A stretch of DNA of 10,548 bases from Thermoleophilia bacterium (GTDB taxonomy: Bacteria; Actinomycetota; Thermoleophilia; Gaiellales; Gaiellaceae): the NCBI GenBank assembly GCA_025933895.1, contig JAICZB010000059.1:1-10548 (forward strand), in the 5' to 3' direction. The notes beneath the pieces are model-generated. The model searched no databases, was not told the origin of the DNA, and saw nothing but the letters and a program-made list of their open reading frames with translations. Numbering within the stretch: position 1 is the stretch's first letter; the number at the start of each line of letters is the position of its first letter. The position numbers were made by a program, and so were the translations under genes. This document shows, in pieces, positions 1 through 6,510 of this stretch.

Positions 1-779
1 GCGACGGCGTCGAGCTGGTTCGCGTGGTAGAGGACGGCCGCTTCTGCCGTGCGAGCGGCTCGGGCGTCGTGGTGACACGCGACGGCGTGCAGCAGCTCGG
101 ACGGAGCGCCGAGCTTCTCGAGGGCGCGCAGTCCGAGGTGGACGTGGCCGAGCAGTCGCCCCTCCTCCGTCGGCGCGAAGACCGGCGGCCGCCCGAGCTC
201 ACGCGTCCGGCCGATGTCGTGGACGAGCGCGGCCGCGAGCAGCAGGTCGCCGCGCAGTCGTGGGTGGATCTGGGCGAGCTCGCGGCAAAGCGTCGCGACT
301 CCGACCGTGTGCTCGAGCAGGCCGCCGGCGTAGGAGTGGTGGCCGTCCGGAGTCGCCGGATACGACCGGAGCGGAGCCTCCGCGAGCGCGCGCGAGACGA
401 CGCCTCGAAGTGCGTCGTCGCGCACCTCGCCGAGCAGGAACTCGAGGAAGCCCTCGAGCTCGTCGGCGTCCCGTCGCAGGCCCGGAGTCAGTCCGGCGGG
501 ATCGACTCCGTCGGCCGGCTCGAGCGTCCGCACCTCGACCTGGAGCTCGTCGCGGAACCGCTCGACCCGTCCGAGCACGCGGACCGCATCCCCTGTCTCG
601 AAGCGGCCGTCGAGCAGCTCGACGTCGTTCCAGACGCGCGCTCCGATCCGTCCGCTCGCGTCCACGAGCTCGAGCGCGAGGTAGCTCGAGCCGCTGCGGG
701 TGCGCAGCCGCTCCTTGCGCGCGACCGCGTAGATCCCCTCAACCGTGCGGTTTTCCGCGAGCTCGGCGATGGTCGTCAC
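1..779 (-). CDS. YhaM-type 3'-5' exoribonuclease (OB fold + HD domain), 3' end cut off by window
   Basis: Reading the minus strand from GTG at 779 gives 259 codons that run off the left edge without a stop. Residues 1-90 look like an OB-fold nucleic-acid-binding domain (TTIAELAENRTVEGIYAVA, then a beta-rich stretch with ALELVDASGRIGARVW). Residues about 105-259 form an HD phosphohydrolase domain: HHSYAGGLLEHT at 147-158, the HD pair in LVHDIGR (H187, D188), GHVHLG at 211-216, CHHDA at 235-239 and the closing NQLDA at 254-258. This order is that of YhaM/CBF1-type exoribonucleases, which trim single-stranded RNA or DNA 3'-5' with a metal centre in the cytosol; all expected metal ligands are visible. 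The next upstream in-frame codons offer no ATG, GTG or TTG, so GTG 779 is preferred; no clear Shine-Dalgarno precedes it. It diverges from the small membrane protein gene, with about 40 bp between their starts. Family call is confident; substrate is inferred from the family. Confidence 0.88.
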   Translation of the reverse strand, partial: MTTIAELAENRTVEGIYAVARKERLRTRSGSSYLALELVDASGRIGARVWNDVELLDGRFETGDAVRVLGRVERFRDELQVEVRTLEPADGVDPAGLTPGLRRDADELEGFLEFLLGEVRDDALRGVVSRALAEAPLRSYPATPDGHHSYAGGLLEHTVGVATLCRELAQIHPRLRGDLLLAAALVHDIGRTRELGRPPVFAPTEEGRLLGHVHLGLRALEKLGAPSELLHAVACHHDARAARTAEAAVLYHANQLDAV

Positions 780-823
780 GAGGGAGAGTTTCGCACGGCG
801 GGGTAGTGGGGTACCGGGGCGTG

Positions 824-1450
824 ATGGCGGTTGCATTGCGCCAGAGCAAGCGGTTCGACGCGTCGAGCCCCGTCACCCGTTACTGGCTCGCCAACTGCGT
901 CGGTTTCACGCTCGCAGGGGGAGGCCACGGCACGGTCGTGCGGATCCTCGCGGACATCAATCCGCACGATCCCTCCGTGCTCGAGGTGCGGACGGGGCGG
1001 CATCGTGTGCGCCGCGTGCCCACGTCGGCGGTCATCGCAGTCGTCCCACAGGAGCAGGTCCTCGTGGTCGACCGGCGCCGACGGCTCATGCCGGACCGGA
1101 AGCGCAATCTGAGTCTCCGCCTGCGCTGGAGCGGACGCGTCCTGCGGCGCGTGCTCGTCGTCGGGCTGGGGCTCCTCGCGGCCATCACGGCAGAGCTGCT
1201 GCACCTCGGCGGCCGGGCCTGGAAGGAAGGGTCGCCCGTGGTCGCCCGCACGAGCCGGCGGGGGGCTAGCGAGACGGCTCGGTTGGTACGGTCAGTGCCA
1301 TGGCAGTCGTACGGCCATTCCGCGCGCTCCGCTACGACGAGGCTGTCGCAGGCCCGCTCGATTCGCTCGTCGCGCCCCCGTACGACGTCATCGGGCCGGA
1401 GCAGCGGGAAGAGCTCCTCCGACGAAGCCCGTACAACGTCGTCCACCTGA
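824..1450 (+). CDS. small PRC-barrel-like single-pass membrane protein, probably missing its true stop
   Basis: From ATG 824 (GTG 821 directly before it is an alternative) the frame has a convincing G/C-rich third position up to about 1266. Residues about 20-85 (YWLANCVGFTLAGGGHGTV, then short beta-like segments ending VPQEQVLVV) look like a PRC-barrel-type beta domain. A basic linker follows, then one hydrophobic segment (RVLVVGLGLLAAITAELL, about residues 108-125), giving a membrane-attached protein of roughly 148 residues. As written, the frame continues to TGA at 1448-1450, about 150 bases into the DUF1015 gene; that tail is a Ser/Arg-rich sequence typical of an out-of-frame read. Adding one G to the six-G run at 1260-1265 would end the gene at TAG 1267-1269, 30 bases before the next start. 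I therefore regard coding beyond about 1266 as spurious. The function is unknown; the PRC-barrel assignment is tentative. Confidence 0.55.
   Translation: MAVALRQSKRFDASSPVTRYWLANCVGFTLAGGGHGTVVRILADINPHDPSVLEVRTGRHRVRRVPTSAVIAVVPQEQVLVVDRRRRLMPDRKRNLSLRLRWSGRVLRRVLVVGLGLLAAITAELLHLGGRAWKEGSPVVARTSRRGASETARLVRSVPWQSYGHSARSATTRLSQARSIRSSRPRTTSSGRSSGKSSSDEARTTSST
1287..1292 (+). promoter_or_regulatory. TACGGT -10-like element, probable leaderless start of the DUF1015 gene
   Basis: TACGGT lies 7 nt before ATG 1300 (TACGGTcagtgccATG). That puts the expected transcription start at or next to the start codon. There is no Shine-Dalgarno in this gap. The same arrangement is seen before the Mrp gene and before the small Cys/His-rich gene. 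No convincing -35 hexamer is seen. Confidence 0.45.
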
Positions 1451-2361
1451 CGCTGCCCGACGGGGAGGACGAGGCGGCCGCGAGCCTAGCCGGGTGGGAG
1501 CGGCAGGGAGTGCTCGGCCGCGATCCCGAGCCGGCGTGCTGGTGGCTCGCGCAGGGGTACGTCGGTCCGGACGGCGTGCCTCGGCGCCGCGAGGGCTTCG
1601 TCGCCGCTCTCCGGCTCGAGCCGTACGGGAATCGCGTCGTCCTGCCGCACGAGCGCACGCATGCCGGGCCGAAGGAGGGCCGGCTGCGACTGCTCCGAGC
1701 GACGCGCGCCCAGCTCGAGCCGCTGTTCTTCCTGTGGGACGGCACGATCGAGCTCGACGGTCTCGGCGAGCCCGACGTGGAGGTGGACCAAGGCGGTGTC
1801 GGGTCGCGGCTCTGGCGGCTCGACTCCGAGTTCTCCGACGCGCTCGTGACGGAGCTCGCGGACGCGCAGCTCCTGATCGCGGACGGCCATCACCGCTACG
1901 AGACTGCGCTCGCCTTCCACTCCGAGGACGGCACCGAGGCGTCCGCCTGGGTCCTAGCGGTCATCGTCCCGACCGGTCAAGAGGGACTGACGATCTTCCC
2001 GACCCATCGTGTCGCGCAGCGTGTGGGCGCCGGCTCCGGCACGCCGATCGAGCCTCCGCGGGAGCACCTTCCCGGGCCGGTTCTCTACCGCTCGGGCCGC
2101 TACGAGCTGCTCGCCGGCGACGGGTTCCTCGACCCGGAGGTGGTCGATCGGCTCGCGCCGGATGGCGTCACCTACACGCCGCAGCGCGAGGAGGCGGTGG
2201 CCGCCGTCGATCGCGGCGAGGCCGAAGCGGCGTTCTTGCTCCGCCCGACGCGCATCGAGGACGTCTGGGACGTCGCGCGCCGCGGCGGCGTGATGCCGCA
2301 GAAGAGCACGTTCTTCTATCCGAAGCTCACCTCCGGCCTGCTCATCCTCCCGCTTGACTGA
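1300..2361 (+). CDS. DUF1015 family protein
   Basis: A complete 353-residue member of the DUF1015 family (COG4198), a conserved soluble protein of unknown function. The hallmarks are present in the usual order: the start VVRPFRALRYDE, APPYDVIGPEQ at 25-35, VVLPHERTHAGPKE at 113-126 followed by RLRLLRATRAQLEPLFFLW, ADGHHRYETALAF at 194-206, PTHR at 234-237, and the C-terminal MPQKSTFFYPKL, with the end LLILPLD. The N-terminus aligns with the family start, which supports ATG 1300, as does the TACGGT hexamer 7 nt upstream. Its last bases overlap the TTG start of the phosphatase gene (TTGACTGA, 2354-2361), so the two are probably cotranscribed and translationally coupled. The length is at the short side of what I recall for the family. 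The family call is secure; no biochemical role can be given. Confidence 0.92.
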   Translation: MAVVRPFRALRYDEAVAGPLDSLVAPPYDVIGPEQREELLRRSPYNVVHLTLPDGEDEAAASLAGWERQGVLGRDPEPACWWLAQGYVGPDGVPRRREGFVAALRLEPYGNRVVLPHERTHAGPKEGRLRLLRATRAQLEPLFFLWDGTIELDGLGEPDVEVDQGGVGSRLWRLDSEFSDALVTELADAQLLIADGHHRYETALAFHSEDGTEASAWVLAVIVPTGQEGLTIFPTHRVAQRVGAGSGTPIEPPREHLPGPVLYRSGRYELLAGDGFLDPEVVDRLAPDGVTYTPQREEAVAAVDRGEAEAAFLLRPTRIEDVWDVARRGGVMPQKSTFFYPKLTSGLLILPLD

Positions 2362-3145
2362 CTGGCTCGAGCTCTGCCGCGCCGCTGTCGCGGACGTCGA
2401 CGCGGTGCTCGAGCGGCTGCCCACGCGGGCCGAGCGCGAGCCCGTCGTCGGGGCCGGCGAAGGCGGCGACGAGACGACGGCGATCGACCAGGCCGCGGAG
2501 GAAGCGATCATCGCGCGGATCCGCGAGTCCGCGGGCGCGATCGTCTCGGAGGAGGTCGGGCGCGTCGGCGGCTCGACGCTTCCGCTCGTCGTGGTCGACC
2601 CGATCGACGGCTCGCTCAACGCCAAGCGCGGGATCCCGTTCTTCTCGATCTCGATCGCTGTCGCGGAAGGGGAGACGATGGACGACGTCGTCTTCGGCTT
2701 CGTCCACGACTTCGGCTCGCGCGAGGAGTGGACCGCCCGTCGAGGCGAGGGGGCGTGGCTCGACGGCGAGCAGCTCGGCGCCGTGCGGCCGAAGGAGCAG
2801 GTCGAGATCCTCTCCTTCGAGGCGACGAGAACGTCGCTCGTCGCGCAGGAGGCGCCCAAGGTCGCCGATCTCGCTCACCGGCTGCGCATCATGGGCTCGC
2901 TCGCTCTCTCGCTCTGCCACCTCGCGGCCGGCCGCGTCGATGCCGTCTGCTCGCTCAAGCCGGCGCGGTCGGTGGACATCGCCGCGGCGCAGCTCCTCTG
3001 CATAGAGGTCGGGCTCGCGCTCGACCTGTTCGACGTCGAGGAGCCGTTCGGCGCCGCGCCGCTCGACCTCGAGCAGCGTTCGCGCGTCGTCGCGGCGGGA
3101 ACGCCCGAGGTGTGCAGGCGGATCGCCGGGGCTCTGTCCGCGTAG
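2354..3145 (+). CDS. inositol-monophosphatase family phosphatase
   Basis: 263 residues of the Li+-sensitive, Mg2+-dependent phosphatase superfamily (IMPase, FBPase, CysQ relatives), cytosolic. Metal-binding motifs are in order: TAIDQAAEE (D45), IVSEEVGR (E66/E67), VDPIDGSLNAKRGIPFFS (D82, D85) and the C-terminal SVDIAAAQLL (D208), which replaces the usual WDxAAG. The DPIDGSLN variant with a preserved aspartate pair fits the archaeal-type IMPase/FBPase branch at least as well as a true inositol-1-phosphatase, so the substrate (inositol phosphate, fructose-1,6-bisphosphate, PAP) is open. The start is TTG 2354, overlapping the DUF1015 stop by 8 nt; no better start is seen and it leaves the full N-terminal helix. 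The gene ends at TAG 3143-3145, inside the start region of the DUF72 gene, consistent with one operon. Confidence 0.88.
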   Translation: MTDWLELCRAAVADVDAVLERLPTRAEREPVVGAGEGGDETTAIDQAAEEAIIARIRESAGAIVSEEVGRVGGSTLPLVVVDPIDGSLNAKRGIPFFSISIAVAEGETMDDVVFGFVHDFGSREEWTARRGEGAWLDGEQLGAVRPKEQVEILSFEATRTSLVAQEAPKVADLAHRLRIMGSLALSLCHLAAGRVDAVCSLKPARSVDIAAAQLLCIEVGLALDLFDVEEPFGAAPLDLEQRSRVVAAGTPEVCRRIAGALSA

Positions 3146-3864
3146 GTCTCTCGGGCTGGAACTACGCCCACTGGCGCAACGACGTCTTCTATCCGCCTCG
3201 GCTGCCCGCGTCGCGCTGGCTCGGCTTCTACGCCGAGCGGTTCGACACGGTGGAGGTGAACTCGACGTTCTACCGTCTACCGCGCAGGGACGCGGTGGGG
3301 CGCTGGGTCGAGCAGACGCCGGAGGACTTCGTCTTCGCGGTCAAGGCCTCCCGCTACCTCACCCACATCAAGCGTCTGCGCGACCTCGGCCCGGGGCTCG
3401 AGCGCTTCCTCGAGCGCATCGAGCCGCTGCTCGGCTCGCCGAAGCTCGGGCCGTTGCTCTGGCAGCTACCGCCGACCTTCCGGCACGACCACGATCGGCT
3501 CGCGGACGCGCTTGCGCGGCTCCCGCGCGGGGTGCGCAATTGCTTCGAGTTTCGCGATCCGTCCTGGTTCGTCGAGGACACCTACGCGCTCTTGCGTGAG
3601 CACGGCGTCGCGCTGGCGATCGGCGACCGGCCGCAGGTGAACGCGTTCCAGACGCATGAGCTGACCGCCGACTGGACGTACGTCCGCTTCCACAGCGGGA
3701 CCCGTGGGCGGCGGGGCAACTACAGCGAGTCGGAGCTCCGCGTGTGGGCGGATCGGCTAGGCGGGTGGAGCGGCACGCACGACGTGTTCGCGTACTTCAA
3801 CAACGACTGGGAGGGATTCGCTCCGCGGAACGCCGCCCGGCTGCGCCGACTGCTTCCGCGCTAG
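3112..3864 (+). CDS. DUF72 family (YecE-like) protein
   Basis: About 250 residues of the DUF72/YecE family (COG1801), a TIM-barrel-fold protein of unknown function. Seen in order: VRVGLSGWNYAHW near the N-terminus, FYAERFDTVEVNSTFYRLP at 39-57, FAVKASRYLTHIKRL at 75-89, LLWQLPP, FEFRDPSWF, the YVRFHSG segment and the C-terminal YFNNDWEGFAPRNAARL. The frame is open much further upstream, but only GTG 3112 gives the normal family length; it is preceded by CGAGG and yields MQADRRGSVRVGLSGW. It overlaps the phosphatase gene by 34 nt in another frame, so it is probably the third gene of the DUF1015-phosphatase-DUF72 operon. The stop TAG 3862-3864 lies in a CTAG palindrome that is also the stop of the convergent gene. 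The family call is secure. Confidence 0.9.
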   Translation: MQADRRGSVRVGLSGWNYAHWRNDVFYPPRLPASRWLGFYAERFDTVEVNSTFYRLPRRDAVGRWVEQTPEDFVFAVKASRYLTHIKRLRDLGPGLERFLERIEPLLGSPKLGPLLWQLPPTFRHDHDRLADALARLPRGVRNCFEFRDPSWFVEDTYALLREHGVALAIGDRPQVNAFQTHELTADWTYVRFHSGTRGRRGNYSESELRVWADRLGGWSGTHDVFAYFNNDWEGFAPRNAARLRRLLPR

Positions 3865-5495
3865 TGCTTCGCCGGGACCCGCGCGCTCGCCCTGGAGGTC
3901 GCCTTCCTGCTGCCGGCGGCGTTGACGGCGGTGACGCGCAGCCGCAGGCGGTGCTTCGCGTCGCGCTTCGTGAGCTTGTACCTCGGGTGCGTCGCGTGGC
4001 GGATGCTCGAGCAGCGCGCGCCGTGCCCGTTGCAGCGAAGCCACTGGTAGTGGTAGCCGGTCGGAGAGGACGTCCAGGAGCCTCGGTTGGCCGACAGCTT
4101 CTTTCCGACCCGCGCACGACCGGAGATGTGCGGCGCCTTCTTCGCCGTCGGGACGGCCACGACGACGGACGTGGTCGCCGACGACACGGCCGCGGATGCG
4201 CCGTTCACGTTGGCGGCGGCGACGCTCGAGCGCACGGTGTGACGGGCGTCGGCGCTGGTCAGCTTGTACGTGGCCGCCGTGGCGTCGGGGATGTCGACGC
4301 AGCCCGTCCCGGCCGTCGAGCAACGCTGCCACTGGTAGTGGTAGCCGGTGGGCGCTCCATTCCACGCTCCCGGCGACGTGTCGAGCGTGTGCTTTAGCGC
4401 CGCCGTCCCGGTTACGGTCGGGGGAGTCGTGTTGCCCGGCGTGGGCAGCCAGTAGATCGCGTAGGTCGTGTTCGTGTGTATCACCGGCCCCCCTTTGTAG
4501 ACGAGTGGGCCCACGCCGTCGCCCTGCGGCGGTGGCGTGGCAAGTCCGCCGCGGAACTGCATGCAGCCCGGGTGTGGGAGCTCATTGCTGTACTCCTGCT
4601 GCAGCTCGTAGGGGTGGCCGTTGATCACCTGGTTGTACGCGTTGGTTCCCGGCGTGCCTGCGCGCGGGTTCCCGAAGCCGTAGGCGCAGAGGTCACCGTT
4701 CTCGGCCCCGTCGCTGGCGATCCAGCCGTTGCCGAGAGGATCGGTGATCGCCTCGTTGTGCTCGTGGCTGATCGTGTTGATCGTCGTCTCCGCATCGCGG
4801 TCGTTGTTCGGGAAACCCTGCTCAGTGGCGGTGCAATCCCCAGTCGGTAGCGGCCCCATGTACGGCTCGTTGGCGTAGAGGACGGCGTCGGTGATCGAAA
4901 CGCCGAAGCCGCTGTGGTACGCGCAGAAGGCGTTCGTCGAGCACTGCGTGCTGGAAACGTCGAAACACGATCCGACCCCGTCGGGCGTCATGAGGAAGAA
5001 GACGTGGTCGAGGCCGCCATGCCAGCCCTTCGCGGCCATCGCGGTCTGGATCTCGATCTGGAGCTGCTCGTCTGTAAGGCAGTACTGGTCGTGGAATCCG
5101 TTGTGTGCATCGTCGCAGCCGTTCGCCGGGAGCGGATCGTGCGCGACGTACGACCCGCCGAACGTCGACCCGTACTGGATGGGACCGGATCCGTCGGAAT
5201 ACTGCGTCGCGACGGAATAGACGTTCTGGGTGCCGCCGCTGTCATGGGCGACGTCGGTGAAGTACTGGTCGATCAGGGTCTCGTACCTTGCATCGACCGT
5301 GAGCGTCCTCGGGGCGGCGGCTCGAATGGCGTTCGACAGTGCGCGCGTCTCCGGAGTCGGCTGTCCCATGTGCGGCACGACGCCGAGGATTCCCGTGTGG
5401 ATCGACCCCGCCGCGGTTCCGCTCGACGCCGTGACTGCGAGCGCAATCGTTGCGAGCACGAGCAGAGTGGTCAGGCGCCCGGCGATTCCGCTCAT
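3861..5495 (-). CDS. secreted protease-like protein with two C-terminal Ig-like repeats
   Basis: 544 residues, exported. Residues 1-30 are a Sec-type signal peptide (GRLTTLLVLATIALAVTASS, cleavage near ASSGTAAG). Residues about 65-315 are a Cys-containing domain with YETLIDQYFTDVAHDSGGT (71-89) and the motif TISHEHNEAITDP (241-253). This resembles the SHExxEAxTDP motif of secreted hydrolase-like proteins in actinobacteria, but it is HExxE rather than HExxH, so peptidase activity is only an inference. Residues 335-351 hold GGPVIHTNTTYAIYWLP, a motif I would expect near the N-terminus of such proteins. Residues about 358-449 and 454-541 are two Ig-like beta-sandwich repeats with PTGYHYQWxRC cores, probably surface-binding modules. 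Twelve cysteines are visible in the mature part, two per repeat, fitting disulfides outside the cell. The start is ATG 5495; no strong Shine-Dalgarno is seen. It lies 43 nt downstream of the coiled-coil gene on the same strand. Confidence 0.85.
   Translation of the reverse strand: MSGIAGRLTTLLVLATIALAVTASSGTAAGSIHTGILGVVPHMGQPTPETRALSNAIRAAAPRTLTVDARYETLIDQYFTDVAHDSGGTQNVYSVATQYSDGSGPIQYGSTFGGSYVAHDPLPANGCDDAHNGFHDQYCLTDEQLQIEIQTAMAAKGWHGGLDHVFFLMTPDGVGSCFDVSSTQCSTNAFCAYHSGFGVSITDAVLYANEPYMGPLPTGDCTATEQGFPNNDRDAETTINTISHEHNEAITDPLGNGWIASDGAENGDLCAYGFGNPRAGTPGTNAYNQVINGHPYELQQEYSNELPHPGCMQFRGGLATPPPQGDGVGPLVYKGGPVIHTNTTYAIYWLPTPGNTTPPTVTGTAALKHTLDTSPGAWNGAPTGYHYQWQRCSTAGTGCVDIPDATAATYKLTSADARHTVRSSVAAANVNGASAAVSSATTSVVVAVPTAKKAPHISGRARVGKKLSANRGSWTSSPTGYHYQWLRCNGHGARCSSIRHATHPRYKLTKRDAKHRLRLRVTAVNAAGSRKATSRASARVPAKH
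3873..4424 (-). repeat. two tandem Ig-like repeat units in the secreted protein
   Basis: Residues about 358-449 (4424-4149) and 454-541 (4136-3873) of the secreted protein repeat the pattern V-x-G-x-A-x-x-x-x-x-L, W, PTGYHYQWxRC, C, I, AT, YKLT, then a V-AAN/V-TAVN strand. The shared cores are 96 codons apart. At DNA level 22 bases are identical between 4040-4061 and 4328-4349. The second unit is much more basic than the first. Such units are abundant in Thermoleophilia exoproteins, to my recollection. Confidence 0.8.
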
Positions 5496-5538
5496 ACCTG
5501 GAACAGATTGCCCGAAAAGGACAGGGCTTGCCCGAGCC

Positions 5539-6186
5539 TCAGCGCGTCTTCAGCGCCGCAGCGTCGCGGCTGAGCTTGCGCAGTGCGGCTTGGAAGGACG
5601 CCGCCGAGTGTCCGAGACTTCCCGCGTCGTCCTGGAGCCGCGCCAGCCTCTGGGCCAGAAAGGCGATCTGACTCGCGACGTAGCCGGGATCCAGCTGTCC
5701 AGTGGGCGTGGTCGTGAGATACGTGTCGAGCGTCTTGAGCTCGCTCGCGATCCGCGTGGCGGACGTGCCGAGCGAGGCGGCGCCCGAGGAGATCGACGCT
5801 GCGTCGCCGCTCGACGCGGTCGCCTCGTCGCCGACCCGGGCCGCGGCGCGAGCGAGTGCATGTTCCGACGCCGACGCCGCCGCGGCGGAGGCCTGGGCTG
5901 CGGCGAGTGAGGCCTGCAGCTTGCCGACCCTTCCCTCGAGCCTGTGTGTCCGCGCGGTCGCGGCTGCGAGCGCCGTCCGGGCGGCCGTGTCCCGCTGAGC
6001 CTGGTGGCGCCAGCCGATCGAGAAGGCGGCCGCGCTGACCAGGCCGCCGCAGAGGAAGGCGAGGCCGGTGAGCAGCCAGGCGGAGCGCGGCAGCTTCCGC
6101 CGACCTGTGCGAACCGTCGCCTGAGCGAAGGGTGCGCGTTCGCGAAGGAGCGGCCAGCGGGCCTCCGTCGTCGAGTCGGAGCGCAT
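5539..6186 (-). CDS. membrane-anchored coiled-coil protein, function unknown
   Basis: 215 residues. A basic N-terminus (VRTGRRKLPR) is followed by one hydrophobic segment at about 36-57 (SAWLLTGLAFLCGGLVSAAAF). The rest is an Ala/Arg/Gln/Glu-rich, strongly helical region: about 62-118 (TALAAATARTHRLEGRVGKL and following) and 165-213 with heptad-like Leu/Ile spacing, split by a Ser/Ala/Gly-rich linker near 120-145. The topology suggests a short cytoplasmic N-terminus and an extracytoplasmic coiled coil. No family is recognised. The frame is open far upstream, antisense to the MFS gene, but ATG 6186 is preferred because it leaves a compact protein and lies 35 nt after the stop of the small Cys/His-rich gene. 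That spacing suggests cotranscription with it and possibly with the secreted protein gene downstream. Confidence 0.7.
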   Translation of the reverse strand: MRSDSTTEARWPLLRERAPFAQATVRTGRRKLPRSAWLLTGLAFLCGGLVSAAAFSIGWRHQAQRDTAARTALAAATARTHRLEGRVGKLQASLAAAQASAAAASASEHALARAAARVGDEATASSGDAASISSGAASLGTSATRIASELKTLDTYLTTTPTGQLDPGYVASQIAFLAQRLARLQDDAGSLGHSAASFQAALRKLSRDAAALKTR

Positions 6187-6221
6187 CGCCGAGCGCTTCG
6201 CCGCGCGGCGGCAGGCTCCTT

Positions 6222-6464
6222 CTACCGCCGCTTGCCGCGCAGCATCCACCACAGCCGCAGCGGGAACATCCCGAGCAACGGGGCGCGCCGGCCGAGCTCG
6301 GCGCGGTCCTCTCGGTCGAACGCCCCGGCGTAGCGCGAGGCCTCCTCGGCGCTGGTGTACTCCTTCGCTCCGCCCGCGCCGCAGCCGCGCTCGCACGTCC
6401 AGCTCATCGTCGCTCCCTCGGCCCGGAAGCGATAGCGGTGCCCGAGGAGCCGGCAGCTCAACAC
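6222..6464 (-). CDS. small Cys/His-rich protein (possible zinc-binding, DUF1660-like start)
   Basis: 80 residues from GTG 6464: it begins VLSCRLLGHRYRF and continues with MSWTCERGCGAGGAKEYT, then EEASRYAGAFDREDRAELGR and a basic, Trp-containing end (PLRLWWMLRGKRR). The pattern C-x4-H followed by C-x3-C could bind one zinc ion; the CRLLGHRYRF start resembles the short CxLxGHxxR proteins found in actinobacteria and phages. Function unknown. GTG 6464 is favoured because the Cys-rich segment begins there and because TACGCT lies 6 nt upstream of it, suggesting a leaderless transcript. It diverges from the MFS gene with 46 bp between starts. Confidence 0.7.
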   Translation of the reverse strand: MLSCRLLGHRYRFRAEGATMSWTCERGCGAGGAKEYTSAEEASRYAGAFDREDRAELGRRAPLLGMFPLRLWWMLRGKRR

Positions 6465-6470
6465 GGCCCG

Positions 6471-6476
6471 AGCGTA
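6471..6476 (-). promoter_or_regulatory. TACGCT -10-like element before the small Cys/His-rich gene
   Basis: On the minus strand TACGCTcgggccGTG places the hexamer 6 nt before the GTG start at 6464, the same layout as before the Mrp and DUF1015 genes. There is no Shine-Dalgarno. It lies in the 46-bp divergent gap shared with the MFS gene. Confidence 0.4.
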
Positions 6477-6510
6477 ACCGCGCCCGCGGCGTCCTCGTTT
6501 GACGTCCCAA

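Noticed and set aside
24..806. 260-codon plus-strand frame opposite the exoribonuclease
   Set aside because: The minus strand carries clear OB-fold and HD motifs in the correct order; this frame has no recognisable features.
2728..3111. Upstream extension of the DUF72 frame
   Set aside because: It overlaps the phosphatase motifs in another frame; DUF72 proteins start close to the VGxSGW motif.
3744..4397. Plus-strand frame within the secreted protein gene
   Set aside because: Arg/Gly-rich shadow; the minus-strand frame has a signal peptide, motifs and repeats.
5515..5538. Weak minus-strand hairpin (GGCT…AGCC) followed by TTTT after the coiled-coil gene
   Set aside because: Only a 4-bp stem and four T residues separated by a spacer; too weak to call a terminator.
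6498..6503. TTTGAC before the MFS start as a -35 element
   Set aside because: It is only 7 nt from ATG 6511 and no -10 element can follow it upstream of the gene.
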